Below are positions 24,864 to 34,527 of a stretch of DNA of 64,000 bases, in pieces (within the stretch, counting starts at the first letter, position 1; each line of letters starts with the position of its first letter). The DNA comes from Paenibacillus macerans (GTDB lineage: Bacteria > Bacillota > Bacilli > Paenibacillales > Paenibacillaceae). The notes under the pieces are model-generated. The model was not told the origin of the DNA and ran no database searches. It saw only the letters and a list, made by a program, of their open reading frames with translations. The stretch is from positions 532,824 to 596,823 of the forward strand of contig NZ_JAMBOE010000005.1 in NCBI RefSeq assembly GCF_023715465.1, written 5' to 3'. The position numbers and the translations under genes were made by a program.

Positions 24864-26608
24864 CGTTGACCCGGCGCCCCTTTCGATATGATGATGGTGA
24901 GACATGTTCCCCGGCCTTGCTCACTATCAAGCGCCAAGTGCGAAGCTCCGCCGAAAAACGATTTGACCCGCTCGTTGACGTTAATCAGACCTACGCCTCC
25001 CTCCATCTCCTGGACGGAATGTACATCGCCTCCCCCCGTTAGCCGTGAACGGAGCCTGGGCAGTTTGTCTTCCGGAATGCCTATTCCGCTGTCCGAAACG
25101 CAGATCCGGATTTCGTCGGCGGTTTCCGACGCCTGAAGCTTGATATGGACGGGTCGCAGCGTCGCGGACGCCCCATGGATGATGCTGTTCTCGATCAAAG
25201 GCTGGAGCATGAACCGGGGGCAGGCGATCTGCTCCGCGTCGACGGTGATGTCAATCTCGTAACTCAGCCTGTTCTGAAGCCGCATTTTGTGAATATTGAG
25301 ATAGAAGACGACCGTCTCGATTTCCCTGGCAAGAACCGTTTGGTCCTCCTTCGAAGACAGGCTGTAACGCATCAGCTTCCCGAACCAATAGGAAATGTCG
25401 GCTACCTCTTTATCGTTATTGGATTCCGCCAGCATTCGGATGGTCTCAAGCGTGTTGTATAGAAAATGCGGTTTGATTTGGGCTTGCAGCACTTTATAGG
25501 CCGCTTCTTTGTTTCGCAGCTCGGCCCGGTGGACGTTGTTGATCAGCTCATCCATACGCTGGATCATCGAATTGTAGGTCATGGTCAGAAACCCGATCTC
25601 ATCCTGACGGTTCGGCTTGTCGTGCTTGCTGATGTACTGTTTCATATTGTCATCGCTCAAGTTGCGCATATGTCTGGCCAGGCGAAGGATACGTTTCGTA
25701 ATGGTAGACGCGAGTGCATAATACGCAAGCGACAGTGCCGCCAGAAGAAGGACGATGGTGGAAATCAGAATAATCTCTTTGCGTTTGACCGCGTGAAACA
25801 CTTCGTCTACCTTTCCGGTGACGACGACCCGGACGCCAAGCTCCTCGATGTAAAGCTGATTTACGATCGTTTTCCGGTTGATGAAATAGGCTTTCGTATC
25901 GTTCGAGCCGAGCAGCTTCCACGTTTCGTCGTCAATCCCGGCAGCTGCGCCTTCCGCCGCCGGCAGACCTCCTTGCTTCGGTAACAGGAACGCTTTCCAG
26001 TTGCCTTCTCCGCCTGTCGCGTTGTAAAATTTCCGGATCAGACCACCGCTGATGCGGAGCTCAAGAAGCCCGATGATCTCTGTAAAATCCGGGTTGTAAA
26101 TGTTCTGGTAAAAAACGAGCCGCGGTTCCCGGGCTCCCGGATCGGGCACACCCCACACTCCTTGACCAGGCTTCAGCGAACTGGCGATCTCCTTGCCCTG
26201 AGGATCCAGAGACGATATATCGAGAAACCGGTCGGTGATTTGAAGTGCGCGCTCCTTTGTTGTATATATCCTGAACCTCTCAATTTCCGGATTGGCATAC
26301 AGCGACTGTGTAATAATCGGACTGATATACCGGTTGTAGGCGTAAATGCTGTCCGATTCGGATTCATAAATTCCGCCTAAATAATCCGTCACATACGGGT
26401 TATATTGCAGCAAGCGATGGATGGAGTCGACTCGGGTCAGATCCGCCTTCATGTTTGCCTTCGCCTGTTCCAATATTTTTTGCCGGCTCTCCACGAATTG
26501 TTGGGTCAGGTTGCCGTAGATTTGTACATAATAGTAATATCCGAACGTGACGACCGGAATAAAAATCAAGATGACATATCCTAAAATGATTTTGCGTACG
26601 ATGCTCAC
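24860..26608 (-). CDS. sensor histidine kinase, YesM type (module A)
   Basis: 582 residues. TM1 spans about 5-28, a large extracellular sensor domain about 29-275, and TM2 about 278-301. A HAMP linker follows, then the His_kinase segment with His381 in 'AQIKPHFLYN'. The HATPase domain has 'ENSIIHGA' (N-box) and 'GVGLINVNERVK' (G-box). The start is the GTG at 26608 with GGGGGG upstream, giving TM1 right at the N-terminus. The longer frame would add a basic extension overlapping the binding-protein gene. It likely senses a sugar, or a sugar bound to the lipoprotein encoded just upstream, and phosphorylates the response regulator that follows. Confidence 0.88.
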   Translation of the reverse strand: MSIVRKIILGYVILIFIPVVTFGYYYYVQIYGNLTQQFVESRQKILEQAKANMKADLTRVDSIHRLLQYNPYVTDYLGGIYESESDSIYAYNRYISPIITQSLYANPEIERFRIYTTKERALQITDRFLDISSLDPQGKEIASSLKPGQGVWGVPDPGAREPRLVFYQNIYNPDFTEIIGLLELRISGGLIRKFYNATGGEGNWKAFLLPKQGGLPAAEGAAAGIDDETWKLLGSNDTKAYFINRKTIVNQLYIEELGVRVVVTGKVDEVFHAVKRKEIILISTIVLLLAALSLAYYALASTITKRILRLARHMRNLSDDNMKQYISKHDKPNRQDEIGFLTMTYNSMIQRMDELINNVHRAELRNKEAAYKVLQAQIKPHFLYNTLETIRMLAESNNDKEVADISYWFGKLMRYSLSSKEDQTVLAREIETVVFYLNIHKMRLQNRLSYEIDITVDAEQIACPRFMLQPLIENSIIHGASATLRPVHIKLQASETADEIRICVSDSGIGIPEDKLPRLRSRLTGGGDVHSVQEMEGGVGLINVNERVKSFFGGASHLALDSEQGRGTCLTIIISKGAPGQR

Positions 26609-26711
26609 GGTAACGATTCCCCCCGCTGCCGATTTATTTCTTCTAACCGTACCATGAGCAAGCAAAACCCGGTAGAGTTTTGACCTCCCTACCGGTTGCG
26701 GCGACCTTCGC

Positions 26712-28271
26712 TTACTCGAACAAATCCTTCTTCTTCTGATAAGTCTCGTTTGCCCAATCGACAAGCTCTTGCAAGCCCATATTCTCGGCCGTCTTCACCA
26801 TATTCTCGTATTTCGCAACGGCTTCCTCTTCGGAACTCGCCAGGTAAATTTTAACCTTCTCATTTTTGATCATCTCGTCGATCTTGGTTTTGATCGTCTT
26901 TTCTTTAGAATCCGGCTGGGTCTGAATCAGGCCGAGCGCCGGCTTATAGGCCGTAATGGCCTTTGTCTCCATCAAGGCCTGTGTCTTCTGCGTGCCCGGA
27001 ACATAGGACAGCATGCCTTCCGTGACTCCGTCGTTGTACAGATACCACCATTTAATTCCATTGCCGTTAATGAAATCGGCATCCGTCGGATTGTATTTCA
27101 GATCTGGATAACCCGCATCGTTCCATGTCCAATGCTCGCCCTCGACGCCAAACATGGTCAGTTTTTTGCCTTCGTCGCTCGCCAGGTATTGAATGAACTT
27201 GATTGACGCCTCCGGATCCTTGTTTTTCTTGGTGATGAAAGTACCGGCAAATCCGAGACCCGTGCTCACCACCTTCGCGTCTTTCGACAAGGCGCTGGGC
27301 AGCATTTTGAACGTAAATGAACCTCCATTGCTCTTAATTTTGATGTTATCCGAGTCCGCCGTGGTAACGGTATAAACGTGAGCAAACGCTTTGCCGCTTG
27401 TTACGTACTGGTCGTCAATCTGGTCGTTTGCGAATGCGAAATTTTCCGCCAGAATGTATCCATTGCGATATAAGCCATTCATAAATTTGAAGAAGTCCAA
27501 CATCTTCGGCTGTCTGATGGCATAATCCACTTTTCCATCTCGTTCATACCAGCCATCCAGGAGGGCTTCGGTGCCGAACTGCTGCAGAAAATACTGCTCA
27601 ATCCACTCTTTGTCCATCATCAGCGGCACCATATCGGGATACTTCTCCTTGACCATGCCCAGCACCTTCGTGAAATCGTCAAGCGATTGAATCGGCGGAT
27701 TGCCGAGCTCCTTCAGGATATCTTCCCGCACGGCTATGCCGGGATTGCCGTCGCTGCCGATCGAATATTTATTTTGAGCCATTTCCTCCTGTGTGGCGAA
27801 GGAATTCCGTACCGTGTAGAAGTTGCCGTCGTCCATTGTATGGATCGCAATTCTCGTCTGATCGATTTTGAAATCCGGCGCATATTTCTCGATCAACTCA
27901 TTCCAGGGATAGGACAGCTTCGAATCCGACATTCGATTAATGTTGGCATACGTGAAGACGAGGTCCGGCAGATCTCCGGAAGCGATCATCAGCGGCAGCT
28001 GCTTATCGTCCGTTGCGACGGTAACGTTGAGCTTGACTCCCGTTTTCTCCGTAATTTTCTCTGCGATCGGTCCTTTCCATTCTTTAACCGGATACCATGG
28101 CGCATCGATGAACAGCGACAACTCCTTCACGCCGCCGGATTTCTCCGGCGAATCGCCGCCTTGCTTCGCGCCTTCGCCGTTGCCGTTGTTGCCGCAGGCG
28201 GACAGCAGCATGAACGCAAGCACCGCCGCCAGTGTCGCTGCAAGCAGCTTGTAGCTTTGGAATGTTTTCAA
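26712..28271 (-). CDS. carbohydrate ABC importer, substrate-binding lipoprotein (module A)
   Basis: 519 residues, family 1 extracellular solute-binding protein of the long LplA/YtcQ kind. The start is TTG at 28271 with GGAGGGG upstream. It gives a lipoprotein signal ending LLSAC with Cys26 lipidated. The mature part has the usual 'NVTVATDDKQLPLMIASGDLPDLVF' lobe. It carries the ligand specificity of the importer formed with the permeases at 28336-30225. Third gene of the operon; 100 bp separate its stop from the kinase start. A cre-like site lies just upstream. No ATPase is encoded with it. Confidence 0.9.
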   Translation of the reverse strand: MKTFQSYKLLAATLAAVLAFMLLSACGNNGNGEGAKQGGDSPEKSGGVKELSLFIDAPWYPVKEWKGPIAEKITEKTGVKLNVTVATDDKQLPLMIASGDLPDLVFTYANINRMSDSKLSYPWNELIEKYAPDFKIDQTRIAIHTMDDGNFYTVRNSFATQEEMAQNKYSIGSDGNPGIAVREDILKELGNPPIQSLDDFTKVLGMVKEKYPDMVPLMMDKEWIEQYFLQQFGTEALLDGWYERDGKVDYAIRQPKMLDFFKFMNGLYRNGYILAENFAFANDQIDDQYVTSGKAFAHVYTVTTADSDNIKIKSNGGSFTFKMLPSALSKDAKVVSTGLGFAGTFITKKNKDPEASIKFIQYLASDEGKKLTMFGVEGEHWTWNDAGYPDLKYNPTDADFINGNGIKWWYLYNDGVTEGMLSYVPGTQKTQALMETKAITAYKPALGLIQTQPDSKEKTIKTKIDEMIKNEKVKIYLASSEEEAVAKYENMVKTAENMGLQELVDWANETYQKKKDLFE

Positions 28272-28306
28272 AACAAACCCCTCCAATGGATATATTGTCA
28301 TTTTAA

Positions 28307-28320
28307 TGTAAGCGCTTAAA
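28307..28320 (+). promoter_or_regulatory. cre-like site before the module A binding protein
   Basis: TGTAAGCGCTTAAA matches 13 of 14 positions of the CcpA consensus TGWAARCGYTWNCW and has a palindromic TAAGCGCTTA core. It lies between the permease and binding-protein genes and could act as an internal roadblock or mark an internal promoter. Confidence 0.5.
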
Positions 28321-28335
28321 AATAGAAACAACTAC

Positions 28336-29223
28336 TTATCCTTTCACAGAGCCTAACATGATTCCATGCACAAAGTATTTTTGCAGAAACGGATAAACGC
28401 AGATGATCGGCACAATGGAGACCACCATCGACGTTACCTGCAGCGAGAAGCTCGTAACCCCTGCCGAGGCCGAAGCGCTGTTTGCAACGGCAATGGCATC
28501 CATTGGCGAGTTGCTCTTGTTGATCACTTCCATCATGCGGTAAGTAAGCGTTCTCAGGTTCTCCGATTGTACGAAATAAGCGGAGTCCAGCCATGAATTC
28601 CATTGGCCGACGCCCATGAACAACGCCATGGTGGCGAGTACCGGCGTCGAAACCGGCAGGATGATCCGAAAAAAAATCACGAGTTCGCCAGCGCCGTCCA
28701 TGTGCGCCGATTCCTTCATCTCGCCGGGGATTTCCCGGAAGAACGAGATGGCGATCAGCAGAAAAAACGTGTTAAGCATGGACGGGACAATGTAAACGGC
28801 AAATGAATTAAGCAGTCCGATCGAACGCAGCACCACGTAATAGGGAATCAAGCCGCCGGAGAAGTACATCGCGAAAATGATGATCGTAAAATACGTCTTG
28901 CTGAACAACAAATCACGGTGCGAAAGAGCGTAAGCGACCAGGCTCGTCAGCAGAAGTCCCAACACCGTGCCCGATATCGTCCGGGCAACCGTAACCAAGA
29001 AGGCGCGATACCATTTCGGATCGTCCAGAAAAACTTTGTAATTCTCCAGAGTAACGCTTCGGGGCCACAAATAAACGCCTCCCAGGAGTGTATCGGAACC
29101 TTTGTTAAATGAGGCGATCAACACATAATAGAACGGGTACAGCATGGTGAGCATGATGATAAACAAAACGATGTAAATCACGCTGTCAAAAAGAAAATCC
29201 TTCTGTTTTTGGCTTTTGAGCAC
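28336..29223 (-). CDS. carbohydrate ABC importer permease, YtcP/LplC type (module A)
   Basis: 295 residues, six predicted membrane segments. Typical YtcP start ('DFLFDSVIYIVLFIIMLTMLYPF') and C-terminus ('YPFLQKYFVHGIMLGSVKG'). The EAA loop 'EIPGEMKESAHMDGAG' contacts the ATPase. Three non-ATG starts (TTG 29229, GTG 29226, GTG 29223) are clustered; the last is 7 nt from GGAGG and is preferred. It pairs with the LplB-type permease 18 bp upstream to form the channel of a CUT1 importer. Confidence 0.9.
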   Translation of the reverse strand: MLKSQKQKDFLFDSVIYIVLFIIMLTMLYPFYYVLIASFNKGSDTLLGGVYLWPRSVTLENYKVFLDDPKWYRAFLVTVARTISGTVLGLLLTSLVAYALSHRDLLFSKTYFTIIIFAMYFSGGLIPYYVVLRSIGLLNSFAVYIVPSMLNTFFLLIAISFFREIPGEMKESAHMDGAGELVIFFRIILPVSTPVLATMALFMGVGQWNSWLDSAYFVQSENLRTLTYRMMEVINKSNSPMDAIAVANSASASAGVTSFSLQVTSMVVSIVPIICVYPFLQKYFVHGIMLGSVKG

Positions 29224-29241
29224 CACCAACCCTCCTTTTTT

Positions 29242-30225
29242 CTAGAATAAGCTTGACCCTGACACTCGCTTGGCGATGAAGTTGCTGGAGAAAATCAACA
29301 CCACCGAGATGACGGATTGAATTAGATCGATCGCCGCCGCATAGGAAAAACGGCCGTCGCTCAGACCGACTTTGAACGCGTAGGTCTGTACGATCTCCGA
29401 TGTCGGATTGTTGATGCTGTTGCCGAACAGGTAGGCCTGCTCGAAGTTCGAACCGACCAGCCCGCCGCCGAGAATGCTGCCGATCGTCAGGACCAGCACA
29501 ACGACGATGGTCCCCTTCATCCCCGGGAGCGTGATATAACGGATGCGCGCCAGCCTGCCGGCGCCGTCAATCTCGGCGGCTTCGTAAAGCGAGGGATTGA
29601 TTCCCGTAATGGCAGCCAGGAAGATGATTGTCCACCAGCCCATTTCCTTCCAAATCGCGCTTCCGACGGCAAGCCCCCAGAAGTAATTGGGACTCGTCAA
29701 AATATTGAGCGGTTTGTCGATGAATCCGGCTTCGATCAGGGCTCTGTTGACCATGCCAACGTCCGCGGACAGAAAAGCGTAGGAGACGCCGACAACAACA
29801 ACCCAGGAAATAAAATGCGGCAAATAGCTGATTGTCTGAACGAACCGCTTGAATGCCATGTTCTTCACTTCGTTCAGCATGATCGCGAGCAAGATCGGCG
29901 CGGGAAAAGCGAAGATGACCTTCAGAAAGCTCAAGACCAGCGTGTTGCGGACAATCGTGGCAAACTGATAATCGTGGATGAATTCATCGAAATACCTCAG
30001 ACCCACCCACTCGCTGGTAAAGATCCCCTTAATGCCGTTTGAAATGCTGTAGTCTTTAAAAGCCATCAAAATACCGAACATCGGCGTGTACGAAAAAATC
30101 AGCAGAAAGATCATGCCGAGTCCGACAAATACATGCAGTACCTTTTGCTTTTTGAACCGCTTCCACAATTGGGTTCGCCGGCCAACCCCAGCCGCGGGGC
30201 TCATAAGCTGTGTATCCAGTTCCAT
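29242..30225 (-). CDS. carbohydrate ABC importer permease, LplB type (module A)
   Basis: 327 residues with six membrane segments. Family landmarks are 'SYTPMFGILMAFKDYSI' after TM1, the 'QTISYLPHFISWVVVVGV' segment, and the EAA loop 'SLYEAAEIDGAGRLARIRYITLPGM'. First gene of the ten-gene module A operon, with GGAGGAG before the ATG. The N-terminal about 30 residues are polar and cytoplasmic. Its own promoter must lie in the 30226-30409 spacer, but no clear hexamer pair is seen there. Confidence 0.9.
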   Translation of the reverse strand: MELDTQLMSPAAGVGRRTQLWKRFKKQKVLHVFVGLGMIFLLIFSYTPMFGILMAFKDYSISNGIKGIFTSEWVGLRYFDEFIHDYQFATIVRNTLVLSFLKVIFAFPAPILLAIMLNEVKNMAFKRFVQTISYLPHFISWVVVVGVSYAFLSADVGMVNRALIEAGFIDKPLNILTSPNYFWGLAVGSAIWKEMGWWTIIFLAAITGINPSLYEAAEIDGAGRLARIRYITLPGMKGTIVVVLVLTIGSILGGGLVGSNFEQAYLFGNSINNPTSEIVQTYAFKVGLSDGRFSYAAAIDLIQSVISVVLIFSSNFIAKRVSGSSLF

Positions 30226-30410
30226 ATGCGCTCCTCCTCAAAGTTTTGTGCGCATTGCTTCCTGAGTAAGCTTCGTGCAAAACTTACTTCGGAACCATGG
30301 GCTTTACATCTAGTGTATCCTCCTGGACTTTATCGCCGTAAGCCAACATTTCTAAGAAAGCGTTGTCATTTTTTAAGAGCCAGCCCCGTTGCCGGATCAA
30401 AAAGATATAA

Positions 30411-30457
30411 AAACCTGAAGCCAAAGCAAAGATTTCTCATTGCCTGGTTCAGGTTTT
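30411..30457 (-). terminator. terminator of the LysR gene
   Basis: AAAACCTGA (30411-30419) pairs with TCAGGTTTT (30449-30457) with a long loop. On the minus strand the stem runs into T-rich sequence. It directly follows the LysR stop codon. Confidence 0.6.
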
Positions 30458-30460
30458 GGT

Positions 30461-31342
30461 TTAAGTGAATAACTCTTTTATAGTTGAAATCCAGCGTTTT
30501 ACTTCTAAGCGCTGTTCGCTTCTAAGGCACGCAATACCGTAAACCACTTCTTCAGTATAGCTTAAGGGGACAAAGGCGATCTCATTGTCCTCTCCAATCA
30601 CAAAGTCCGGCAGAACCGAAACGCCAAGATCACTTTTTATCATGGTATGTACTGTATTTATGGTATCTCCATAGGTATAAATGGAATCGGGACAATTCTC
30701 AATAATTTTCCTGTTCATCCTTTTTAGTGTTGGAGGGGATTGGTGTTCGTCAAATAAAATGATCGCTTGATGATTTAATTGTTCGATGTCCAGCACACTT
30801 TCATTCGCAATAGGATGATTTTTGGGCAGTACACAAACATAGGACCCTTTAAGTACTGGATAAAAACAAAAATCAATGTCCTTTCCCAAATTATCTTCCG
30901 AAGTAAATATGATATCAAACTTTTGGTTTAATAAGTCTTCTTTCTCTCTAGTCAAATTAGACTTCTTCAACTGAATCTGAATCTGCGGGTATCTTTCCTT
31001 AAACCGCCTAATAATGTCCGGCAAAACTTTCTTCTCAAAAACAGTCTCCGTGTATCCGATAACCAAAGTGCTTTCATATTTTTCCGAGAGCAGTTTTGCT
31101 TTCTTAATGGATTGGTCTAATCTAAATAGAAGTCCTTCCATATCTTCGTAAAAGCTATTGCCGGCTAAAGTCAAATTAACGGTCCTTTTGTTGCGCACAA
31201 ATAAAATGATTCCCAGCTCATTTTCTAAACTTTTTATATTGTGGCTTACAGCAGGTTGTGTCAAATTTAATTTCTCAGCCGTTGTTGAAAAATTCAGTGT
31301 CTCGGCAAGAGAAACAAAGCACTTTAGTTGCTGAATATTCAT
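30461..31342 (-). CDS. LysR-family transcriptional regulator
   Basis: 293 residues: an N-terminal winged helix ('ETLNFSTTAEKLNLTQPAVSHNIKSLENELG', about 14-44) and a periplasmic-binding-like effector domain. The ATG at 31342 has AAGGGTG 6 nt upstream; a GTG three codons earlier is less well placed. Divergent from the NmrA-like gene and padC, with a 122-bp shared spacer holding an inverted CATAGG/CCTATG pair. By position it should control that pair, probably in response to a phenolic acid. PadR, the usual regulator of padC in other Bacillales, is not seen here. Confidence 0.88.
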   Translation of the reverse strand: MNIQQLKCFVSLAETLNFSTTAEKLNLTQPAVSHNIKSLENELGIILFVRNKRTVNLTLAGNSFYEDMEGLLFRLDQSIKKAKLLSEKYESTLVIGYTETVFEKKVLPDIIRRFKERYPQIQIQLKKSNLTREKEDLLNQKFDIIFTSEDNLGKDIDFCFYPVLKGSYVCVLPKNHPIANESVLDIEQLNHQAIILFDEHQSPPTLKRMNRKIIENCPDSIYTYGDTINTVHTMIKSDLGVSVLPDFVIGEDNEIAFVPLSYTEEVVYGIACLRSEQRLEVKRWISTIKELFT

Positions 31343-31385
31343 TTGAAACACCCTTTTAATAATAAATCCTTTTTATAAATCATAA

Positions 31386-31418
31386 CATAGGGTAATTTCA
31401 CTGTAGTGTCAACCTATG
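31386..31418. promoter_or_regulatory. candidate LysR binding region between divergent genes
   Basis: CATAGG (31386-31391) and CCTATG (31413-31418) form an inverted repeat. A smaller dyad CACT-GT-AGTG (31400-31409) lies inside it. The region is centred upstream of the NmrA/padC genes, where LysR proteins normally bind. Confidence 0.4.
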
Positions 31419-31464
31419 CTATTCTTTGCTTGTGAAAGTTATCACCAGGAAAGAAGGAATACCC

Positions 31465-32424
31465 ATGCGTTATATTGTAACAGGCGTAGATGGTCAACTA
31501 GCAAGCCGTGTAGCGGAAACCGTGCTCGCAGAAGTAGATGGCCGCAATTTAACCTTCACATGCATGAAGAAAGACAGAATTCCCAAAGATACGGTTCAAC
31601 GATGGGAAAATGCGGGAGTCAAAATCTTTGAAATCCATTATGATGACATTCCATCCATGGAACGGGCTTTCAAAGATGGTGACCGCATCTATATTGTCTC
31701 TGGCCTTGAAGTAGGCAGAAGAGTCCAACAGCACAAAAATGCGATTGATACGGCGATCAAAGCAGGAATCTCCCACATCACGTATAGCTCATTTATCGGT
31801 GCGACAGATCCTAATTACGCTCACGTTTTTGTAACTCCGGACCATACGGCAACTGAAAACTACTTAAAGTCAACAGGCATTACCTACAATGCAATGAGAA
31901 ATAACTTATATTTAGAAAACTATCTGACAATGTATACGATGTTGGCACTAATGTCCGACAATAAATGGTTGAGCACTGCCGGCGAAGAACGGGCTACTTT
32001 AGTTCACAAAGATGATTGCGCAAGGGCCGCAGCCGCAGCCCTGCTCGGAAAAGCCAAAGACAACGAGGCTTATAATATCGTAGGATCAGAGTCTGTTTCC
32101 GTAAGGGATCTGTGCAACCTCATTAAAGAAGTTTCCGGTAGAGACCTGGAGTATATTCCTGTGAATGCGGAGCAATATTATGAACACCTGGAGAAACTGC
32201 ACATTCCTAGAGAAATTACCGGGGATTTCTCCCGCTCGCCCGTTCCATTCTGCGGCGATGATCTCGTGACAACCGATGCCAGCATTAAAGAAGGGCTTTT
32301 AAACGTTCATTCCGATGCCATTGAAACTTTAACTGGACAAAAGCCAAAAACGGCAAGAGATATTATCGGAAAATATAAATATATTTGGGAGAACAATATC
32401 CAGAACTGGCGGGATATGAAATAA
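31465..32424 (+). CDS. NmrA-like / atypical SDR NAD(P)-binding protein
   Basis: 319 residues. The N-terminal Rossmann fold begins '[15 protein letters not shown]' with a variant glycine-rich turn. Later motifs '[12 protein letters not shown]', '[25 protein letters not shown]' and '[15 protein letters not shown]' are those of NmrA/QorB-type proteins. These either act as NAD(P)H-dependent quinone or carbonyl reductases or sense redox cofactors. The ATG at 31465 has AAGGA upstream. It is followed 43 bp later by padC, so it may reduce a product or precursor of phenolic acids. That link is an inference from position. Confidence 0.8.
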   Translation: MRYIVTGVDGQLASRVAETVLAEVDGRNLTFTCMKKDRIPKDTVQRWENAGVKIFEIHYDDIPSMERAFKDGDRIYIVSGLEVGRRVQQHKNAIDTAIKAGISHITYSSFIGATDPNYAHVFVTPDHTATENYLKSTGITYNAMRNNLYLENYLTMYTMLALMSDNKWLSTAGEERATLVHKDDCARAAAAALLGKAKDNEAYNIVGSESVSVRDLCNLIKEVSGRDLEYIPVNAEQYYEHLEKLHIPREITGDFSRSPVPFCGDDLVTTDASIKEGLLNVHSDAIETLTGQKPKTARDIIGKYKYIWENNIQNWRDMK

Positions 32425-32467
32425 CATCGTTCAAGCTGGTAATTATTTAAATAAGGAGGGATTTCAT

Positions 32468-32974
32468 ATGCAACCGAAAGAAGCTTTAAAAGACTTTGTA
32501 GGAAGCCATATGATTTATACTTATGAAAATGGTTGGGAATACGAAATCTACATTAAGAATGACCATACCATTGATTATCGGATCCATAGCGGCATGGTTG
32601 CGGGCCGCTGGGTGCGGGACCAGGAAGTTGATATTGTAAAACTAACGGAAGGCGTTTATAAAGTATCCTGGACCGAACCAACAGGAACGGACGTTTCCTT
32701 GAATTTTATGCCAAATGAAAAACGAATGCACGGTGTTATTTTTTTCCCAAAGTGGGTTCATGAACATCCGGAAATTACGGTTTGTTATCAAAATGACCAT
32801 CTTGAATTAATGAAAGAATCACGCGAAAAATATGAAACTTATCCCAAATATGTTGTTCCTGAATTTGCTGACATCACATTTTGGGAGAATGCCGGCGTTA
32901 ACAATCAAGAACTAATCTCCAAAGCGCCTTATAAAGGGATGACAGACGACATCCGTGCAGGAAAATTGAAATAA
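32468..32974 (+). CDS. padC: phenolic acid decarboxylase
   Basis: 168 residues. From '[20 protein letters not shown]' almost to the end it is nearly identical, as far as I can recall, to B. subtilis PadC (161 residues). Shared segments include '[18 protein letters not shown]', '[17 protein letters not shown]' and '[16 protein letters not shown]'. The enzyme removes CO2 from ferulic, p-coumaric and caffeic acids to give vinyl phenols, a detoxification step in the cytoplasm. The active-site Tyr, Arg and Glu regions are all present. An AGGAGGG site is 7 nt from the ATG. Set among xylan-degrading genes, it can handle hydroxycinnamates esterified to arabinoxylan. Confidence 0.96.
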   Translation: MQPKEALKDFVGSHMIYTYENGWEYEIYIKNDHTIDYRIHSGMVAGRWVRDQEVDIVKLTEGVYKVSWTEPTGTDVSLNFMPNEKRMHGVIFFPKWVHEHPEITVCYQNDHLELMKESREKYETYPKYVVPEFADITFWENAGVNNQELISKAPYKGMTDDIRAGKLK

Positions 32975-32994
32975 GTAAATCTAAAAACGCATTA

Positions 32995-33036
32995 AAAATC
33001 GGCCTCTTCGCAGACGATGCGAACAAGGCCGATTTT
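32995..33036. terminator. bidirectional terminator between padC and GH43
   Basis: AAAATCGGCCT (32995-33005) pairs perfectly with AGGCCGATTTT (33026-33036), followed by further T. A-rich on the left and T-rich on the right, it can serve the two convergent genes. Confidence 0.85.
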
Positions 33037-33054
33037 TTAGATGGTATTCCTATT

Positions 33055-34488
33055 CTATTCATCTCCAAGTAATGTAAACGAGGACAGGCTTGCGCCTCCC
33101 GAGCCTCTATACGTAAAATATAACGCCTGTATGCCGTCCGGTATGACGAGATCGGCAGAATATTCCGTCCAGATATTCGAAAAATGGACCGGTATATTCC
33201 CGAGAGCCGGGCCGTCCCAAGCTGTTTTCACCTCAAAGACGCCGTGGCAATATCCGCGCACCTTGATTTTAATCTTCCTGATTCCATGGCAGTCAAAATA
33301 CTTGAACCCGGCCGTAGCGGAATCCATCATATTGGCGATGTACCCGATTTCTTCATCCCCGTCTTTTCCATCCTGGGTGATTTTCGGAAAACGGCTATCC
33401 AGCCATGCCCCGGATTGGCCGAAACCGCCTGTATACAGCTCCTCGTCTTTACAAAACAGATTGCATGCCAGGTAAGCGGGATATTCCCCGCGCCCCGCAA
33501 GCGGTCCGCCATTCGGACCGCAGGAGGTCATCTCCGCCTGAAGGATTGTTCCGTCTTCCCGGAATGCGATCGGCTCGATACAGCCTTGCCGGCAGAAAGC
33601 TGTACCGTTGGTATGTCTATGGTAAAAAACAAACCATTTCCCGTTGATGTGGACGATGCTGCCATGGTTATTGCCGCCGTAATACATCGGTTTGTCCGCC
33701 GGCTTGTAGGAATCAATATGTAGATCGTTGTTGCTTACGGCAACCCCCTGGTAAACAAATCCTTTCGTCGGAAATTTGCTGGTGGCATAACACAATTCAT
33801 GCATGGCGATCGAGGAATAGACAAAATAATAGGTATCGCCCTTCTTCCTTATGGAAGGGGCCTCAAAAAACTCATGTCCTTCAAACCCGCTGCCCTTGCC
33901 GTAAGGTTCGCTCGGCGCGACAAATACCGGTTCTTCCACAATCGTGAGCATATCAGGACCAAGCACCGTGGCCATTGCGCCGTGTCTGGATTTGTCTCCA
34001 ATCGCACAGAAACCGGTATACAGGTAGGTCTGCTCTCCTTCCGTCAACACGCCCGGATCAAACTGGGGCTCATCGCCTTCTCTTTCTCCCAAGCGTGTGC
34101 CATCGGCATACCTGACGTAACCGTAAAATTCATACTTGCCGGCCGGCGTATCGCAGACGGCTACCGAAACGATGGAAACCTTATCCAGAACATAGTAGAG
34201 ATAATACCGTCCATCCGGGCCGACGGTAACGTCAGGTGCATAAAGGCACATTCTGCCATCCGGATTCAGCGGGTCATCCGTTTTCTTGTAAATCACGCCT
34301 TCATACCGCCAGTCGCCCAGATCATCCACGGGCGCCGACCAGCACACATAGTCATCTAAACAAAAAGCGTGTCCGTTGAAACGGTCGTGAGAACCATACA
34401 CATAAACTCTGCCGTTAAAAACATACGGCTCTCCGTCAGGTACGTATTCCCATGATGGGAGATAGGGATTCAATCCTTGTTTTTTCAC
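33055..34488 (-). CDS. intracellular GH43 glycosidase with C-terminal carbohydrate-binding-like domain
   Basis: 477 residues, no signal peptide. The N-terminal propeller begins 'NPYLPSWEYVPDGEPYVFNGRVYVYGSHD' (base Asp in the DGEP stretch). It continues with 'CLYAPDVTVGPDGRYYLYYV' and 'EFFEAPSIRKKGDTYYFVYSS' (acid Glu). The last about 130 residues form a beta-sandwich resembling CBM6. GTG start with GGAGGGTG upstream. It follows the GH31 gene by 39 bp and is therefore cotranscribed. The likely activity is arabinofuranosidase or xylosidase on imported oligosaccharides; the subfamily cannot be fixed by eye. Confidence 0.85.
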   Translation of the reverse strand: MKKQGLNPYLPSWEYVPDGEPYVFNGRVYVYGSHDRFNGHAFCLDDYVCWSAPVDDLGDWRYEGVIYKKTDDPLNPDGRMCLYAPDVTVGPDGRYYLYYVLDKVSIVSVAVCDTPAGKYEFYGYVRYADGTRLGEREGDEPQFDPGVLTEGEQTYLYTGFCAIGDKSRHGAMATVLGPDMLTIVEEPVFVAPSEPYGKGSGFEGHEFFEAPSIRKKGDTYYFVYSSIAMHELCYATSKFPTKGFVYQGVAVSNNDLHIDSYKPADKPMYYGGNNHGSIVHINGKWFVFYHRHTNGTAFCRQGCIEPIAFREDGTILQAEMTSCGPNGGPLAGRGEYPAYLACNLFCKDEELYTGGFGQSGAWLDSRFPKITQDGKDGDEEIGYIANMMDSATAGFKYFDCHGIRKIKIKVRGYCHGVFEVKTAWDGPALGNIPVHFSNIWTEYSADLVIPDGIQALYFTYRGSGGASLSSFTLLGDE

Positions 34489-34527
34489 TATAATTACACC
34501 CTCCTTGTTAACTGAAAGACTTTCTTC

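Noticed and set aside
24864..24905. His-rich N-terminal extension of the module A response regulator (MSHHHH...)
   Set aside because: The ATGA overlap with the kinase and the family-typical MRLLIVDDE start favour the ATG at 24863. The extension has no ribosome site.
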